A stretch of 64,000 nucleotides of DNA, taken from positions 62,001-126,000 of the forward strand of contig NZ_PVTX01000003.1 of NCBI RefSeq assembly GCF_003003075.1, given 5' to 3'. Position 1 is the stretch's first letter; every line of letters begins with the position of its first letter. The position numbers and the translations under genes are program-made. This document shows positions 39,551 to 48,309 of this stretch, one piece after another. Source of the stretch: Isoptericola halotolerans (GTDB lineage Bacteria; Actinomycetota; Actinomycetes; Actinomycetales; Cellulomonadaceae). Under the pieces are notes generated by a model. The model was not told the origin of the DNA. It saw only the letters and a list, made by a program, of their open reading frames with translations, and did not search any database.

Positions 39551-40684
39551 TCAGCCCGCGGAGATCGACTCGATGCCCGGCATGACGGCCTGGCGGATCG
39601 TGTCGGAGAGCGGGGCGGAACCGGCGGCGTCGGCCGCAGCCTGCTGACCCTCCTCGCTGGCGAGGTAGGTCAGGAAGCCCTTGACGAGACCGGCGGTCTC
39701 CTCGTCGGCGTAGGTCGTGCAGGCGAGGGAGTAGGAGACCAGGACGATCGGGTAGGTGCCCGCGATGTCGCGCTCCAGGTCGATCGTGTAGACGTACTCG
39801 CTGGTGCCCTCGGTGCGCGGGGACTGGGCCACGACCTCGGCGGCGGCCTCGGCCGAGTACGGGACGAACTCGTCACCGACGCCGACGGCGACGGTGCCCA
39901 GGTCGGCGATCTGGGAGGCGTCGGCGTACGTGATGGTGCCCTCACCGGCCTGCGCGGCCCCGACGACGCCGGAGGTGCCCTGCGCGGACTCCTGGCCCTC
40001 GACCGGCCACACGCCGGACGGCTCCTCCGTCCAGATGTCGGGGGCCACCGAGTAGAGGTACTCCTCGAAGTTCTCCGTGGTGCCCGACTCGTCGGAACGG
40101 TGCACCACGGTGATCGCGGTGTCGGGGAGCTCGGCGTCGGGGTTGTCCGCCGCGATCGCCTCGTCGTTCCACTGGGTGATCTCGCCGAGGAAGATGCTGG
40201 CGATGGTCTCCGGCTGGAGGTTCAGCGAGTCGACGCCCTCGAGGTTGAAGGCCACCGCGACCGGGCTGACGTAGCCGGGGAACTCGATGACGCCACCCGG
40301 GCCGCACTGGGCCTCGGCCGCGGCGAGCTCCTCCTCGTCCAGGGCGGCGTCGGAGCCCGCGAAGGCGTACGAGCCGTCGCCGAAGCCGGTCCGACCGCCA
40401 CCCGAGCCGACGGGGTCGTAGTTCACGGTCGCGTCCGGGTTCATCTGCTGGAACCCGGCGCGCCAGGCGTTCATCGCCGCCTCCTGCGAGGAGGCGCCGC
40501 CGCCGGAGAGCTGCCCGGAGAGCGACTCCATGTCCTCGGCGGAGCCGGTCTCCGTCGAGTCCGCGGTGTCGTCACCCGCCGCGGTGTCCGCGGGCTCCGG
40601 GTCCGAGCCGCACGCGGCGAGGCTCAGAGCGAGCACGCCGACGGCGACGGCAGATCCTGCACGAGTGAATCGGCTGAGGTTCAC
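39551..40684 (-). CDS. pstS: Phosphate-binding lipoprotein PstS
   Basis: A 377-residue lipoprotein from GTG 40684, with GAAGGA a proper distance upstream. Signal peptide with lipobox LSLAAC; mature protein is the two-lobed phosphate receptor (SGGGASSQEAAMNAW, YAFAGSDAAL, VVHRSDESGTTENFEEYL). It captures phosphate for PstCAB. A PHO box lies about 90-110 bases upstream of the start. Confidence 0.96.
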   Translation of the reverse strand: MNLSRFTRAGSAVAVGVLALSLAACGSDPEPADTAAGDDTADSTETGSAEDMESLSGQLSGGGASSQEAAMNAWRAGFQQMNPDATVNYDPVGSGGGRTGFGDGSYAFAGSDAALDEEELAAAEAQCGPGGVIEFPGYVSPVAVAFNLEGVDSLNLQPETIASIFLGEITQWNDEAIAADNPDAELPDTAITVVHRSDESGTTENFEEYLYSVAPDIWTEEPSGVWPVEGQESAQGTSGVVGAAQAGEGTITYADASQIADLGTVAVGVGDEFVPYSAEAAAEVVAQSPRTEGTSEYVYTIDLERDIAGTYPIVLVSYSLACTTYADEETAGLVKGFLTYLASEEGQQAAADAAGSAPLSDTIRQAVMPGIESISAG

Positions 40685-40774
40685 GAGTCGTCCATCCTTC
40701 ACGCATGTGGTGGCACCGGCGGCCGCCGGCGTTCGACTGGAACGCTAGGGAGGCCAGGTGGCCCGGCAGCCAGG

Positions 40775-40796
40775 AGCAGGTGAACGACGCATGAAC
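40775..40796 (-). promoter_or_regulatory. PHO box upstream of pstS
   Basis: On the minus strand GTTCATGCGTC is followed at once by GTTCACCTGCT, two 11-bp direct repeats. This matches the actinobacterial PhoP binding unit (GTTCACC-type repeats every 11 bp) and implies induction of pstSCAB under phosphate limitation. Confidence 0.8.
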
Positions 40797-40825
40797 AACC
40801 GACGGCCTGTTGGCGCGCCGGCCTC

Positions 40826-41542
40826 TCAGGACTCGTCGTCGGCCAGCTTGTACCCCAGTCCGCGCACCGTCAGGAGGAGGGCCGGCGACCCGGGATCGGC
40901 CTCGATCTTGGAGCGGATGCGCTTCACGTGGACGTCCAGCGTCTTGGTGTCACCGACGTAGTCCGCGCCCCACACGCGGTCGATCAGCTGCCCGCGGGTG
41001 AGCACGCGTCCGGCGTTGCGCAGCAGCAGCTCGAGCAGGTCGAACTCCTTGAGGGGCAGCGAGACCGTCTCGCCGCCCACGGCCACCGTGTGCCGCTCCA
41101 CGTCCATGCGCACCGGACCGACCTCGAGGACGGACTCGCCGTCGTCGTCGTGCCCGTTGGCGCCGCTGTCGGCGCCGGCCGCACCGCGCCGGCGCATCAC
41201 CGCGCGCATGCGCGCCAGCAGCTCGCGGAAGGAGTACGGCTTGGTGACGTAGTCGTCGGCCCCGAGCTCCAGCCCCACCACCTTGTCGATCTCCGAGTCC
41301 TTGGCGGTGAGCATGATGATGGGCACGTCCCCCCGCTGCCGCAGCTCCCGGCACACCTCCGTGCCGCTGAGGCCCGGGAGCATGAGGTCGAGCAGCACGA
41401 GGTCCGCACCGCCGTCGTCGTACCTGTCCAGCGCGTCGTTGCCGTTCGACGTCGCCACGACCTCGTAACCCTCGCGGGTCAGCTGGTACGTCAGCGGGTC
41501 GCGGTAGGACTCCTCGTCCTCGACCACCAGGATGCGCGTCAC
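40826..41542 (-). CDS. phoP: PhoP/RegX3-type response regulator
   Basis: A 238-residue OmpR-family regulator: receiver with Asp52 in LVLLDLMLPGLSG and TKPYSFRELLARMRAVMRRR, an Ala/Gly/Asp-rich linker, then a winged helix ending VKRIRSKIEADPGSPALLLTVRGLGYKL. Position beside phoU, its kinase and pstSCAB, plus PHO boxes, identifies it as the phosphate-starvation regulator (PhoP in Streptomyces, RegX3 in mycobacteria). It overlaps the kinase gene by ATGA. Confidence 0.93.
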   Translation of the reverse strand: MTRILVVEDEESYRDPLTYQLTREGYEVVATSNGNDALDRYDDGGADLVLLDLMLPGLSGTEVCRELRQRGDVPIIMLTAKDSEIDKVVGLELGADDYVTKPYSFRELLARMRAVMRRRGAAGADSGANGHDDDGESVLEVGPVRMDVERHTVAVGGETVSLPLKEFDLLELLLRNAGRVLTRGQLIDRVWGADYVGDTKTLDVHVKRIRSKIEADPGSPALLLTVRGLGYKLADDES

Positions 41543-42822
41543 GCGCCTACCTCCTCGTTCGTCGGGCCTTCCGGCCCGTGCTCATGGTCACCGCCGCGTC
41601 CCGCCCTCGGGGACGCGTGCGAGTCGTGGGTCACGCCGTCGGTCTCGTCGTCGGGGCTGCCCGACGACCCGGTCGTCAGCTCGCCGGCCGGCAGGTCCGC
41701 GGCAGGTATCCGCAGGGTGAACGTCGAGCCCTTGCCCGGCTCGGACCACACCCGCACGTCCCCGCCGTGGTCGGCGGCGACGTGCTTGACGATGCTCAGT
41801 CCGAGGCCGGTGCCGCCGGTGTCCCGCGATCGCGCGGGGTCCACCCGGTAGAAGCGCTCGAACACCCGCTCCTGCACCTCCGCGGAGATGCCGATGCCCT
41901 GGTCGACGACGTCGATCTCGACCAGCCCGCCGCGCTCGTGCACGCCGACGCCCACCCGGGTGTTCTCCCCCGAGTAGGACACGGCGTTGTCCAGCAGGTT
42001 GCGCACCGCCGTGACGAGCAGGTTGTGGTCACCGAAGACGACGCAGTCCGCCGAGCCGCCCACCGTGATGGTGATGTTCTTGCCCTGCGCCGTCGTCCGG
42101 GCACGGTCGACGGCCTCGTCGACGACGTCGCGGACCGGGACCGGACGGACCTTCTGCAGCGCGCCCGCCACCTGGAGGCGGGAGAGCTCGATGATCTCGT
42201 GCACCAGGGCGGACAACCGGTGCGCCTCGGACTGCATCCGTTCGGTGAACCGGCGCACGGCCACCGGGTCGTCCGCGGCGTCCTGCACCGTCTCCGCGAG
42301 GAGGGCGAGCGCGCCGACCGGCGTCTTCAGCTCGTGCGAGACGTTGACGACGAAGTCGCGGCGGATGGCCTCGACCCGCCGCGCCTCGGTGCGGTCCTCG
42401 GCCAGCACGAGGAGGTTGTCGAGCCCCAGCGCGGCGACGCGCACCTGCAGCAGCACGGTGCCGGAGCCGATCGGGCCGCGCGGCAGCTCCAGCTCCTCCT
42501 CGCGGATGACGCCGTCACGACGCACACCGTGCACCATGTCCACGATCGCCGGGTGCACCAGCGCGTCGTTGCGCACGATGCCCAGGGCGTAGGCGGGCGG
42601 GGACGCGCGGATGACCTCGTCGTCGTCCCCGATCACGACCGCTGCGGAGCGCAGCACCGACAGCACGCGCACCAGACCGCCGTCGAGCTCCGACGTCCCG
42701 GCGTCCGCGTCACGGCGCTGGTTGCGGTCCGAGAAGCGGAAGGCGAGGGCAGCGACCAGCCCGACGACGACGCCGAGCACGCCGGCGACGACGGCGGTCG
42801 CACCCTGGATGATTCCCTCCAC
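41539..42822 (-). CDS. phoR: PhoR/SenX3-type sensor histidine kinase
   Basis: A 427-residue kinase: one N-terminal membrane segment (about 7-29), a PAS-like domain, HisKA with His163 in NVSHELKTPVGALALLAE, and HATPase with NLLDNAVSYSG, DQGIGIS and GTGLGLSIVKH. It lacks a large extracytoplasmic sensor, typical of this family, which senses the PstSCAB-PhoU state. The C-terminal ~45 residues are low-complexity. It is divergent from phoU. Confidence 0.94.
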   Translation of the reverse strand: MEGIIQGATAVVAGVLGVVVGLVAALAFRFSDRNQRRDADAGTSELDGGLVRVLSVLRSAAVVIGDDDEVIRASPPAYALGIVRNDALVHPAIVDMVHGVRRDGVIREEELELPRGPIGSGTVLLQVRVAALGLDNLLVLAEDRTEARRVEAIRRDFVVNVSHELKTPVGALALLAETVQDAADDPVAVRRFTERMQSEAHRLSALVHEIIELSRLQVAGALQKVRPVPVRDVVDEAVDRARTTAQGKNITITVGGSADCVVFGDHNLLVTAVRNLLDNAVSYSGENTRVGVGVHERGGLVEIDVVDQGIGISAEVQERVFERFYRVDPARSRDTGGTGLGLSIVKHVAADHGGDVRVWSEPGKGSTFTLRIPAADLPAGELTTGSSGSPDDETDGVTHDSHASPRAGRGGDHEHGPEGPTNEEVGA

Positions 42823-42894
42823 GCCCTCAGCCTAGGTCGCGGCGACGCCCTCGCCGTGCCGGTGCGCCGTCTGCTTCCTGACGTGTCGTCCACT

Positions 42895-42927
42895 GTTCAC
42901 CTGTGGACCTCGTGACGTTCACCTGGG
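42895..42927. promoter_or_regulatory. PHO box between phoR and phoU
   Basis: GTTCACCTGTG (42895), a degenerate unit GACCTCGTGAC, and GTTCACCTGGG (42917) make three 11-bp steps with consensus outer units. It sits in the divergent promoter region, so PhoP can control both phoU and its own phoRP operon, as in Streptomyces. Confidence 0.82.
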
Positions 42928-42978
42928 AGTCTGGGCCGGCTGCGAGAGTTGCTCAGCACCAGAATCGAGAGGACACCC

Positions 42979-43647
42979 ATGCGAGAGATCTTCGACGCCG
43001 AGCTGCAGCAGATCGGTGAGGGACTGGTCGAGATGAGCCGGCTGGTCGAGTCCGCGATCACGCGGGCCGGCGCCGCGCTGCTCGACGGCGAGCACCAGCT
43101 CGCACAGGACGTCATCGCCGCCGATCACGAGATCGACCGGCTCGAGAAGGACCTGGACGAACGCTGCGTCCACCTGCTCGCCCAGCAGGCCCCCGTGGCG
43201 ACGGACCTGCGGATCGTCATCAGCGCCCTGCGCATCAGCGCCACGCTGGAGCGGATGGGCGACCTCGCCCAGCACGTCGCCGAGGTGGCCCGCGGGCGGT
43301 ACCCGGCGCCGGCCGTTCCGGACCTGGCGCGAGAGACGTTCGTGGGCATGAACGAGGCCGCGACGCTCGTGGCCCGCCGCACCACCGAGCTCCTGGCGAC
43401 CCGCGACATCGCGCTGGCCGTGGAGATCGAGCAGGGTGACGACGCCCTCGACCAGCTGCACCAGGACACGTTCGCCGCCACCCTCTCCCCGGGCTGGACG
43501 GGCACCGCGCAGGAGACCGTGGACGTCACGCTGCTGGGTCGCTACTACGAGCGGTTCGGCGACCACGGCGTCTCCGTGGCACGGCGCATCACGTTCCTCG
43601 TGACGGGCGACTTCGACGCGGAGCGCCCCGCCGTCACCGAGGCCTGA
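42979..43647 (+). CDS. phoU: PhoU phosphate-signalling protein
   Basis: A 222-residue all-helical protein with two PhoU three-helix repeats and the metal-binding E/DxxxD motifs (DHEIDRLEKDLD and, in the second half, EQGDDALDQLHQD). It links PstB to the sensor kinase and keeps the regulon off when phosphate is plentiful. ATG 42979 has AGAGGA upstream. A terminator follows. Confidence 0.95.
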   Translation: MREIFDAELQQIGEGLVEMSRLVESAITRAGAALLDGEHQLAQDVIAADHEIDRLEKDLDERCVHLLAQQAPVATDLRIVISALRISATLERMGDLAQHVAEVARGRYPAPAVPDLARETFVGMNEAATLVARRTTELLATRDIALAVEIEQGDDALDQLHQDTFAATLSPGWTGTAQETVDVTLLGRYYERFGDHGVSVARRITFLVTGDFDAERPAVTEA

Positions 43648-43666
43648 GCAGCGCAGCACCGCTGCC

Positions 43667-43697
43667 GGCCCGCAGGTTCACGCCGAACCTGCGGGCC
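43667..43697 (+). terminator. phoU terminator
   Basis: GGCCCGCAGGTT, a seven-base loop, then AACCTGCGGGCC: a perfect 12-bp stem 20 bases after the phoU stop codon. Confidence 0.8.
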
Positions 43698-43767
43698 GCA
43701 GTGCGTTCGAGGCGCGCACGCGGCGCTGCGGGTCCGTGAGGACGTCGACATCGGGGACAGGACCGAC

Positions 43768-43809
43768 GACGACGGCGACGCGCCCGCCGTGGGGTGCGTC
43801 GCCGTCGTC
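43768..43809 (-). terminator. gpmA terminator
   Basis: GACGACGGCGACGC (43768-43781) pairs with GCGTCGCCGTCGTC (43796-43809) around 14 bases, just downstream of the gpmA stop codon on the minus strand. Confidence 0.65.
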
Positions 43810-43840
43810 CGGGTCGTCCGGGTGGTGCCGGTGTGCCGGC

Positions 43841-44581
43841 CTACTTGCCCTGGTTGGCCACGGCCGCGATGGCGTCCTTCGCGGCCTCCGGGTCGAGGTA
43901 GGTGCCGCCCGGGTTGGTCGGCTCGAGCGTCTCCTCGTCGAGCTCGTAGAGCAGCGGGATGCCCGTCGGGACGTTGAGCCCGGCGATGGTCTCGTCGTCG
44001 ACGCCGTCGAGGTGCTTGATGATCGCGCGCAGCGAGTTGCCGTGCGCGGCCACCAGGACCGTCTTGCCGGCCTGCAGGTCGGGGACGATCTCGCCGTCCC
44101 AGTAGGGCAGGGCCCGCTCCAGCACCTGCTTGAGCGCCTCGCTGCGCGGGATCGGCTCGCCCGCGTAGCGGACGTCGGAGTCCTGCGAGAACTCCGAGCC
44201 GAGCTCGATCTCGGGCGGCGGCACGTCGTACGAGCGACGCCAGAGCATGAACTGCTCCTCGCCGTACTGGTCGCGGACCTGCTTCTTGTCCTTGCCCTGG
44301 AGGTCGCCGTAGTGGCGCTCGTTGAGGCGCCAGCTGCGCTTGACCGGGATCCAGTGGCGGTCCGCGGCGTCGAGGGCGTAGTTCGCCGTCATGATGGCGC
44401 GGCGCAGCAGGGAGGTGTGCAGCACGTCGGGCGTGACGCCCGCCTCCTTCAGGAGGGTGCCGCCGCGCTTCGCCTCCCCGATGCCCTTGTCCGACAGCGG
44501 GACGTCGACCCAGCCGGTGAAGAGGTTCTTGGCGTTCCACTCGCTCTCGCCGTGGCGGAGCAGCACGAGGGTGTAGGTCAT
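43841..44581 (-). CDS. gpmA: 2,3-bisphosphoglycerate-dependent phosphoglycerate mutase
   Basis: A 246-residue dPGM interconverting 3- and 2-phosphoglycerate in glycolysis. The phosphohistidine motif [10 protein letters not shown] (His10), [11 protein letters not shown] and [17 protein letters not shown] are intact. A GGAGG site precedes the ATG, and CAGGAT overlaps it as a possible -10. Confidence 0.96.
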   Translation of the reverse strand: MTYTLVLLRHGESEWNAKNLFTGWVDVPLSDKGIGEAKRGGTLLKEAGVTPDVLHTSLLRRAIMTANYALDAADRHWIPVKRSWRLNERHYGDLQGKDKKQVRDQYGEEQFMLWRRSYDVPPPEIELGSEFSQDSDVRYAGEPIPRSEALKQVLERALPYWDGEIVPDLQAGKTVLVAAHGNSLRAIIKHLDGVDDETIAGLNVPTGIPLLYELDEETLEPTNPGGTYLDPEAAKDAIAAVANQGK

Positions 44582-44675
44582 GCCTCCATCCTGCCCTGCC
44601 CCCCGGGCCGGACGCACCATCCGGCCGGATCGCGGACGCCGACCGTCCGTCGTCCCGCCGTCGGGCCACCCGCCG

Positions 44676-45149
44676 TCAGGCGTCCGCGCGCTCCAGGACG
44701 AAGACGGGGATCTCGCGGTCCGTCTTCTGCTGGTACTCGGCGTAGTCGGGCCAGGCCTCGACCGCGCGCTCCCACCACGCCGACTTCTCCTCGCCGGTGA
44801 CCTCACGGGCGACGTAGTCGTGCTTCTCGGTGCCGTCCTGCAGCTCGACCTGCGGGTTCGCCACGATGTTGAAGTACCAGACGGGGTGCTTCGGCGCACC
44901 GCCGAGCGAGGCGACGACGGCGTAGGCGCCGTCGTGCTCCACGCGCATCAGCGGGGTCTTGCGCACCTTGCCGCTCTTGGCGCCGATCGTCGTCAGGATG
45001 ACGACCGGCTTGCCCCGCAGCGTGGTGGCCTCGGTGCCGCCCGAGGACTCGTACTTGTCGACCTGGTCGGCGGCCCAGGTGGACGGGCTGGGAACGTACT
45101 CTCCGGTGATAGGCATGTCCGCGGCAACGCCGTCGTGCGGGTCGGGCAT
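44676..45149 (-). CDS. F420H2-dependent nitroreductase-family (Ddn/FDOR-A) protein
   Basis: A 157-residue split-barrel protein of the deazaflavin-dependent nitroreductase family ([20 protein letters not shown], the F420-phosphate-binding Lys/Arg region; [16 protein letters not shown]). Members reduce quinones and nitro-compounds with F420H2; the substrate is unknown. ATG 45116 is a possible later start. Two GAGGTAG units lie between mshA and this gene. Confidence 0.85.
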   Translation of the reverse strand: MPDPHDGVAADMPITGEYVPSPSTWAADQVDKYESSGGTEATTLRGKPVVILTTIGAKSGKVRKTPLMRVEHDGAYAVVASLGGAPKHPVWYFNIVANPQVELQDGTEKHDYVAREVTGEEKSAWWERAVEAWPDYAEYQQKTDREIPVFVLERADA

Positions 45150-45159
45150 TCCCGGCGCC

Positions 45160-45186
45160 CTACCTCGGCGCGGGCGGCACTACCTC
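45160..45186 (-). repeat. GAGGTAG repeat array E (2 copies) at the mshA stop
   Basis: CTACCTC at 45160-45166 and 45180-45186, 20 bp apart, reading GAGGTAG in the mshA direction. The TAG of the upstream unit (45182-45180) is the mshA stop codon. Confidence 0.85.
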
Positions 45187-46484
45187 GCGCGGCGGACCTT
45201 GCCGGCCTGCTCGTACACGTCGAGCATCGCCGCGGCGGCACGGTCCCAGGAGAACCGCTCGCTCGCCCGGCGCGCACCGGCCGCGAGCCGGGTGAGCCGT
45301 GGCTCGTCCGCGAGCAGCGCGGTCAGCTCCCGCGCCCACGTCCACGGGCTGTGGTCGCCCACCAGCACCCCCGAGACGTCGTCGACCACCACGGTCTGCA
45401 GCCCGCCCACCGCCGCGGCCACGACGGGCGTCCCGCAGGCCTGTGCCTCCGCCGCCACCAGGCCGAAGGACTCGTTGTGCGACGGCACCGCGACGACGTC
45501 GGCCGCCCGGTACCAGTCGGCGAGCTCGTCGCGCGGCACCGGCGGGCGCACGTCCACGTGCTCGGTGACCCCTACCTGGTGGGCCAGGGCCTCGAGCTCG
45601 CGCACCGCCGTCGGGCGCCCGCTCGCACCGCCCAGCACCACGAGGCACGGCAGCGCGCCGTCGTCTCGTGCGCCCGCCGGGTCCGCATGGTCCGCCATGA
45701 CCCCGAGCGCGCGCACCAGGACGTCCGGGCCCTTGAGCAGCTGTACCCGCCCGGCGAAGAGCACCACCGGCCGGTCCGTGGGCAGGCCGAGCCGCTCGCG
45801 CAGCGCGCGCCGGGCCTGCGCCGTCGTCCCCGCGGCGGGCGCCGACGGCGCGAACTCCTCCAGGTCGACGCCCGGGGCCACCACGTGCACCCGGTCCGGG
45901 TCCGCGCCGCAGTAGCGGACCAGGTCGTCGGCCTCCTCCCGCGTCGACGCGACGAGCGCGTCCGAGGCCTCGACCACCTGCTCCTCACCGATGACCCGCC
46001 CCTGCGGCTCCGGGACGTCGCCCGGCGCGAGCGCCGCGTTCTTCACGTGCGCCATCGTGTGCATGGTGTGCACCAGCGGGACGTCCCACCGCTCGGCGGC
46101 CAGCCACCCGACCTGCCCCGAGAGCCAGTAGTGCGAGTGCACGACGTCGTACCAGTCGGCCGGGCGGTGCGCCTCGGCCCGCAGCACCCCGGCCGTGAAC
46201 GCGCAGAGCTGCCCGGGCAGGTCGTTCTTGTCGAGCCCCTCGTACGGCCCCGCCGCGACGTGCACCACCCGGATGCCCGGCTCCACCTCGACCACCTTCG
46301 GCTGGGCCGACGTCGTCGCACGGGTGTAGATCTCCACCTCGGCCCCGCGTCGGGCCAGCGCCCGCGACAGCTCCAGGACGTAGACGTTCATCCCGCCCGC
46401 GTCCCCCGCACCCGGCTGGTCCAGCGGCGAGGTGTGGACCGAGAGCATCGCGACGCGCGGACCGGGCCGGGCCGGGGTGGTCAT
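45180..46484 (-). CDS. mshA: D-inositol-3-phosphate glycosyltransferase (mycothiol biosynthesis)
   Basis: A 434-residue GT4 enzyme joining GlcNAc from UDP-GlcNAc to inositol 3-phosphate, the first mycothiol step. Hallmarks: [53 protein letters not shown] and [25 protein letters not shown] 46484 overlaps the lactonase stop by four bases. The C-terminus ends at a TAG that lies within a repeat unit. Confidence 0.95.
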   Translation of the reverse strand: MTTPARPGPRVAMLSVHTSPLDQPGAGDAGGMNVYVLELSRALARRGAEVEIYTRATTSAQPKVVEVEPGIRVVHVAAGPYEGLDKNDLPGQLCAFTAGVLRAEAHRPADWYDVVHSHYWLSGQVGWLAAERWDVPLVHTMHTMAHVKNAALAPGDVPEPQGRVIGEEQVVEASDALVASTREEADDLVRYCGADPDRVHVVAPGVDLEEFAPSAPAAGTTAQARRALRERLGLPTDRPVVLFAGRVQLLKGPDVLVRALGVMADHADPAGARDDGALPCLVVLGGASGRPTAVRELEALAHQVGVTEHVDVRPPVPRDELADWYRAADVVAVPSHNESFGLVAAEAQACGTPVVAAAVGGLQTVVVDDVSGVLVGDHSPWTWARELTALLADEPRLTRLAAGARRASERFSWDRAAAAMLDVYEQAGKVRRAR

Positions 46485-47548
46485 CGTGCCACCACGACGC
46501 ATGCCGGCGGCGTCGCCCACGGCACGCGGGAGACGACCTCGCCCGCACCGGAACCGGCGTCCAGCCGCACCGCGGCCAGCTCGCTGGACCCCTGCAGCGC
46601 CACGACCACCAGCTCGGTGCCGTCCTCGGCCAGGACCTCGTGGTGCCGGGGCCAGCCGCCGTCCCCGAGCGGGGTGTCCGCGAGGTGCGTGAGCTCCGGT
46701 GCGGCGCCGTCGGCCACCGCGTGGACCGCGAGGACGTCGGGCCCCCGCACCCCCAGGTGCAGCCGCGTCCCGTCCGCGCTCAGCGTCAGGTGCCCGCCGA
46801 ACTCCTCGCCGGCGACGGCGCCCGGCCGGACCGGCACGGCACCCGCGTGCTCCCAGCCGTCACCCGACGGGACCAGCACGTGGAGGCGCGCGTCGAGCTC
46901 ACCGACCACCACCAGCGCACCGCTCGGCAGGACGACGAGGTGGCGAGGACCGGTGCCAGCGGGGAGTCGGGCGGCCACGTCGTCCTCCGCCGGGGTGCGG
47001 CCCGGGTCGGCATCGACCGGGTAGCGCCGGATCAGGTCGGCGCCGAGATCGGTGACCAGCACGTGGTCGCCCACGGCCGTGACCTGGTGGGCGTGCGGCC
47101 CCGCCTGCCGGTCCGCGACCGGGCCGGTGCCCTCGCCGACGTGGACCGCACGGTGGTCCGCCGCCGGGGCGCCGTCGTCGGCCACCGCGACCGCTGCTGC
47201 GGCGCCGTCGCCGTAGTTGGCGACCCACACGGTGCGGGGCGTCGCCACGACGTGGCACGGGTCGTCGCCGCCGGAGGCCAGGCCCCCGAGCGGTGCGAGG
47301 CCGTCGTCGCCGGACACCTGCAGGGCCGTCAGGCGGCCGGGCGCCGTCTCCGAGACGGCGTAGAGCGCCGGCACCTGCGGGTGCAGCGCGAGGAACGAGG
47401 GCGCTGCGACCTCGGCGGCGAGCGTCGGGGTGCCGAAGGCTCCGGTGCCCGGGTCGACGTCGATCCGCCACACGCCCTCGCCGGTGCCCGGCGTGCTGCC
47501 GGCGGGATAGGTGCCGATCCACAGGTTCCGGGAGCTCGAGGAGATCAT
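46481..47548 (-). CDS. Lactonase-family (6-phosphogluconolactonase-like) beta-propeller protein
   Basis: A 355-residue seven-bladed propeller of the YbhE/Lactonase family ([20 protein letters not shown] at the start, [30 protein letters not shown]). E. coli YbhE hydrolyses 6-phosphogluconolactone; that activity is plausible but untested here. ATG 47548 follows TACGCT (47560-47555) by six bases, so it is likely leaderless. It precedes and overlaps mshA. Confidence 0.85.
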   Translation of the reverse strand: MISSSSRNLWIGTYPAGSTPGTGEGVWRIDVDPGTGAFGTPTLAAEVAAPSFLALHPQVPALYAVSETAPGRLTALQVSGDDGLAPLGGLASGGDDPCHVVATPRTVWVANYGDGAAAAVAVADDGAPAADHRAVHVGEGTGPVADRQAGPHAHQVTAVGDHVLVTDLGADLIRRYPVDADPGRTPAEDDVAARLPAGTGPRHLVVLPSGALVVVGELDARLHVLVPSGDGWEHAGAVPVRPGAVAGEEFGGHLTLSADGTRLHLGVRGPDVLAVHAVADGAAPELTHLADTPLGDGGWPRHHEVLAEDGTELVVVALQGSSELAAVRLDAGSGAGEVVSRVPWATPPACVVVAR

Positions 47549-47628
47549 GGGTCAAGCGTAGGCTCCGGCGGCAGCGCCGGCGGGCCGGGGACGACGCCGG
47601 CCGACGGCGGCGGGGCCCGGACAGCACC

Positions 47629-47660
47629 GCGCCCCGGCGGGGCTGATCCGACCGGGGCGC
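47629..47660 (-). terminator. lsr2 terminator
   Basis: GCGCCCCGG, 14 bases, CCGGGGCGC: a perfect 9-bp stem 20 bases downstream of the lsr2 stop codon. Confidence 0.6.
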
Positions 47661-47679
47661 AGGCTGGTTGTGGTGCGGG

Positions 47680-48015
47680 TCAGTGCGCGGCCTCGTAGGC
47701 CTCCAGGACGCGACCCGGGATGCGGCCACGGTCGTTGACCGTGTGGCCGTTGTCGCGAGCCCACTCGCGGATCTTCTGCAGCTGCTCGCGGTCGGTGCGA
47801 CCGCGGCGCGAGGATGTCGCGGCGCGGGGGGCGGTCTTCGCCGCCGTCTTGCGTCCGTGCCCGATCCACTGGGACAGGGACTCGCGGAGCTCGGCAGCGT
47901 GCGCTGCAGAGAGGTCGATCTCGTACGACACGCCGTCCAGCGCAAAGGTGACCGTCTCGTCACCCTCGCTGCCGTCGATGTCGTCGATCAGCACGACCTG
48001 TGTCTTCTGAACCAC
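47680..48015 (-). CDS. lsr2: Nucleoid-associated xenogeneic silencer Lsr2
   Basis: A 111-residue Lsr2: N-terminal oligomerisation domain ([20 protein letters not shown], with [17 protein letters not shown]), basic linker with repeated Arg/Lys, and the C-terminal AT-hook-like domain ([19 protein letters not shown]). It binds AT-rich DNA and silences acquired genes. GTG 48015 has GGAGG eight to nine bases upstream; an ATG 45 bases further upstream would add a non-homologous leader. Confidence 0.95.
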   Translation of the reverse strand: MVQKTQVVLIDDIDGSEGDETVTFALDGVSYEIDLSAAHAAELRESLSQWIGHGRKTAAKTAPRAATSSRRGRTDREQLQKIREWARDNGHTVNDRGRIPGRVLEAYEAAH

Positions 48016-48033
48016 GCTGTCACCCTCCGGTGC

Positions 48034-48085
48034 CTCGAATTGATTGAGCGATTCGAGCATGCACGAGCAGGGAATGAAAAGTCAA
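48034..48085 (-). promoter_or_regulatory. lsr2 promoter and adjacent inverted repeat
   Basis: On the minus strand TTGACT (48085-48080), 18 bases, CATGCT (48061-48056) read as a good sigma-70-type promoter. Immediately downstream, CTCGAAT (48034-48040) and ATTCGAG (48051-48057) form an inverted repeat covering the expected transcription start, a possible operator. The leader is about 34 bases. Confidence 0.6.
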
Positions 48086-48127
48086 CTCAACACGACGAGT
48101 CCCGACTTCTTCATTGCCGCGGCCGAG

Positions 48128-48298
48128 TCATTCCCGGAATTGCTTCTCCGCCGCAGCCCGCGCCTCGGCATCATGGAGCTCGAGTGCCGCGCGCTCGTTC
48201 CGGTCGGCCCGCACGATCTTTCGCATCACCAACCAGAAGAGCAAGCCGACCCCCACGGAGGGGACGAGTCCTGCGAGCACCGCCCAGAACGTATCCAT
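48128..48298 (-). CDS. Small single-pass membrane protein downstream of lysS
   Basis: A 56-residue protein, MDTFWAVLAG at the N-terminus, with one hydrophobic helix (about 5-26) and a charged C-terminal helix rich in Arg, Glu and Ala ending KQFRE. The ATG has AAGG at a good distance, and it begins 12 bases after lysS, so it is probably the second gene of that operon. Family unknown; small proteins at this position occur in related genomes. Confidence 0.72.
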   Translation of the reverse strand: MDTFWAVLAGLVPSVGVGLLFWLVMRKIVRADRNERAALELHDAEARAAAEKQFRE

Positions 48299-48309
48299 GG
48301 CCTGCCTTC

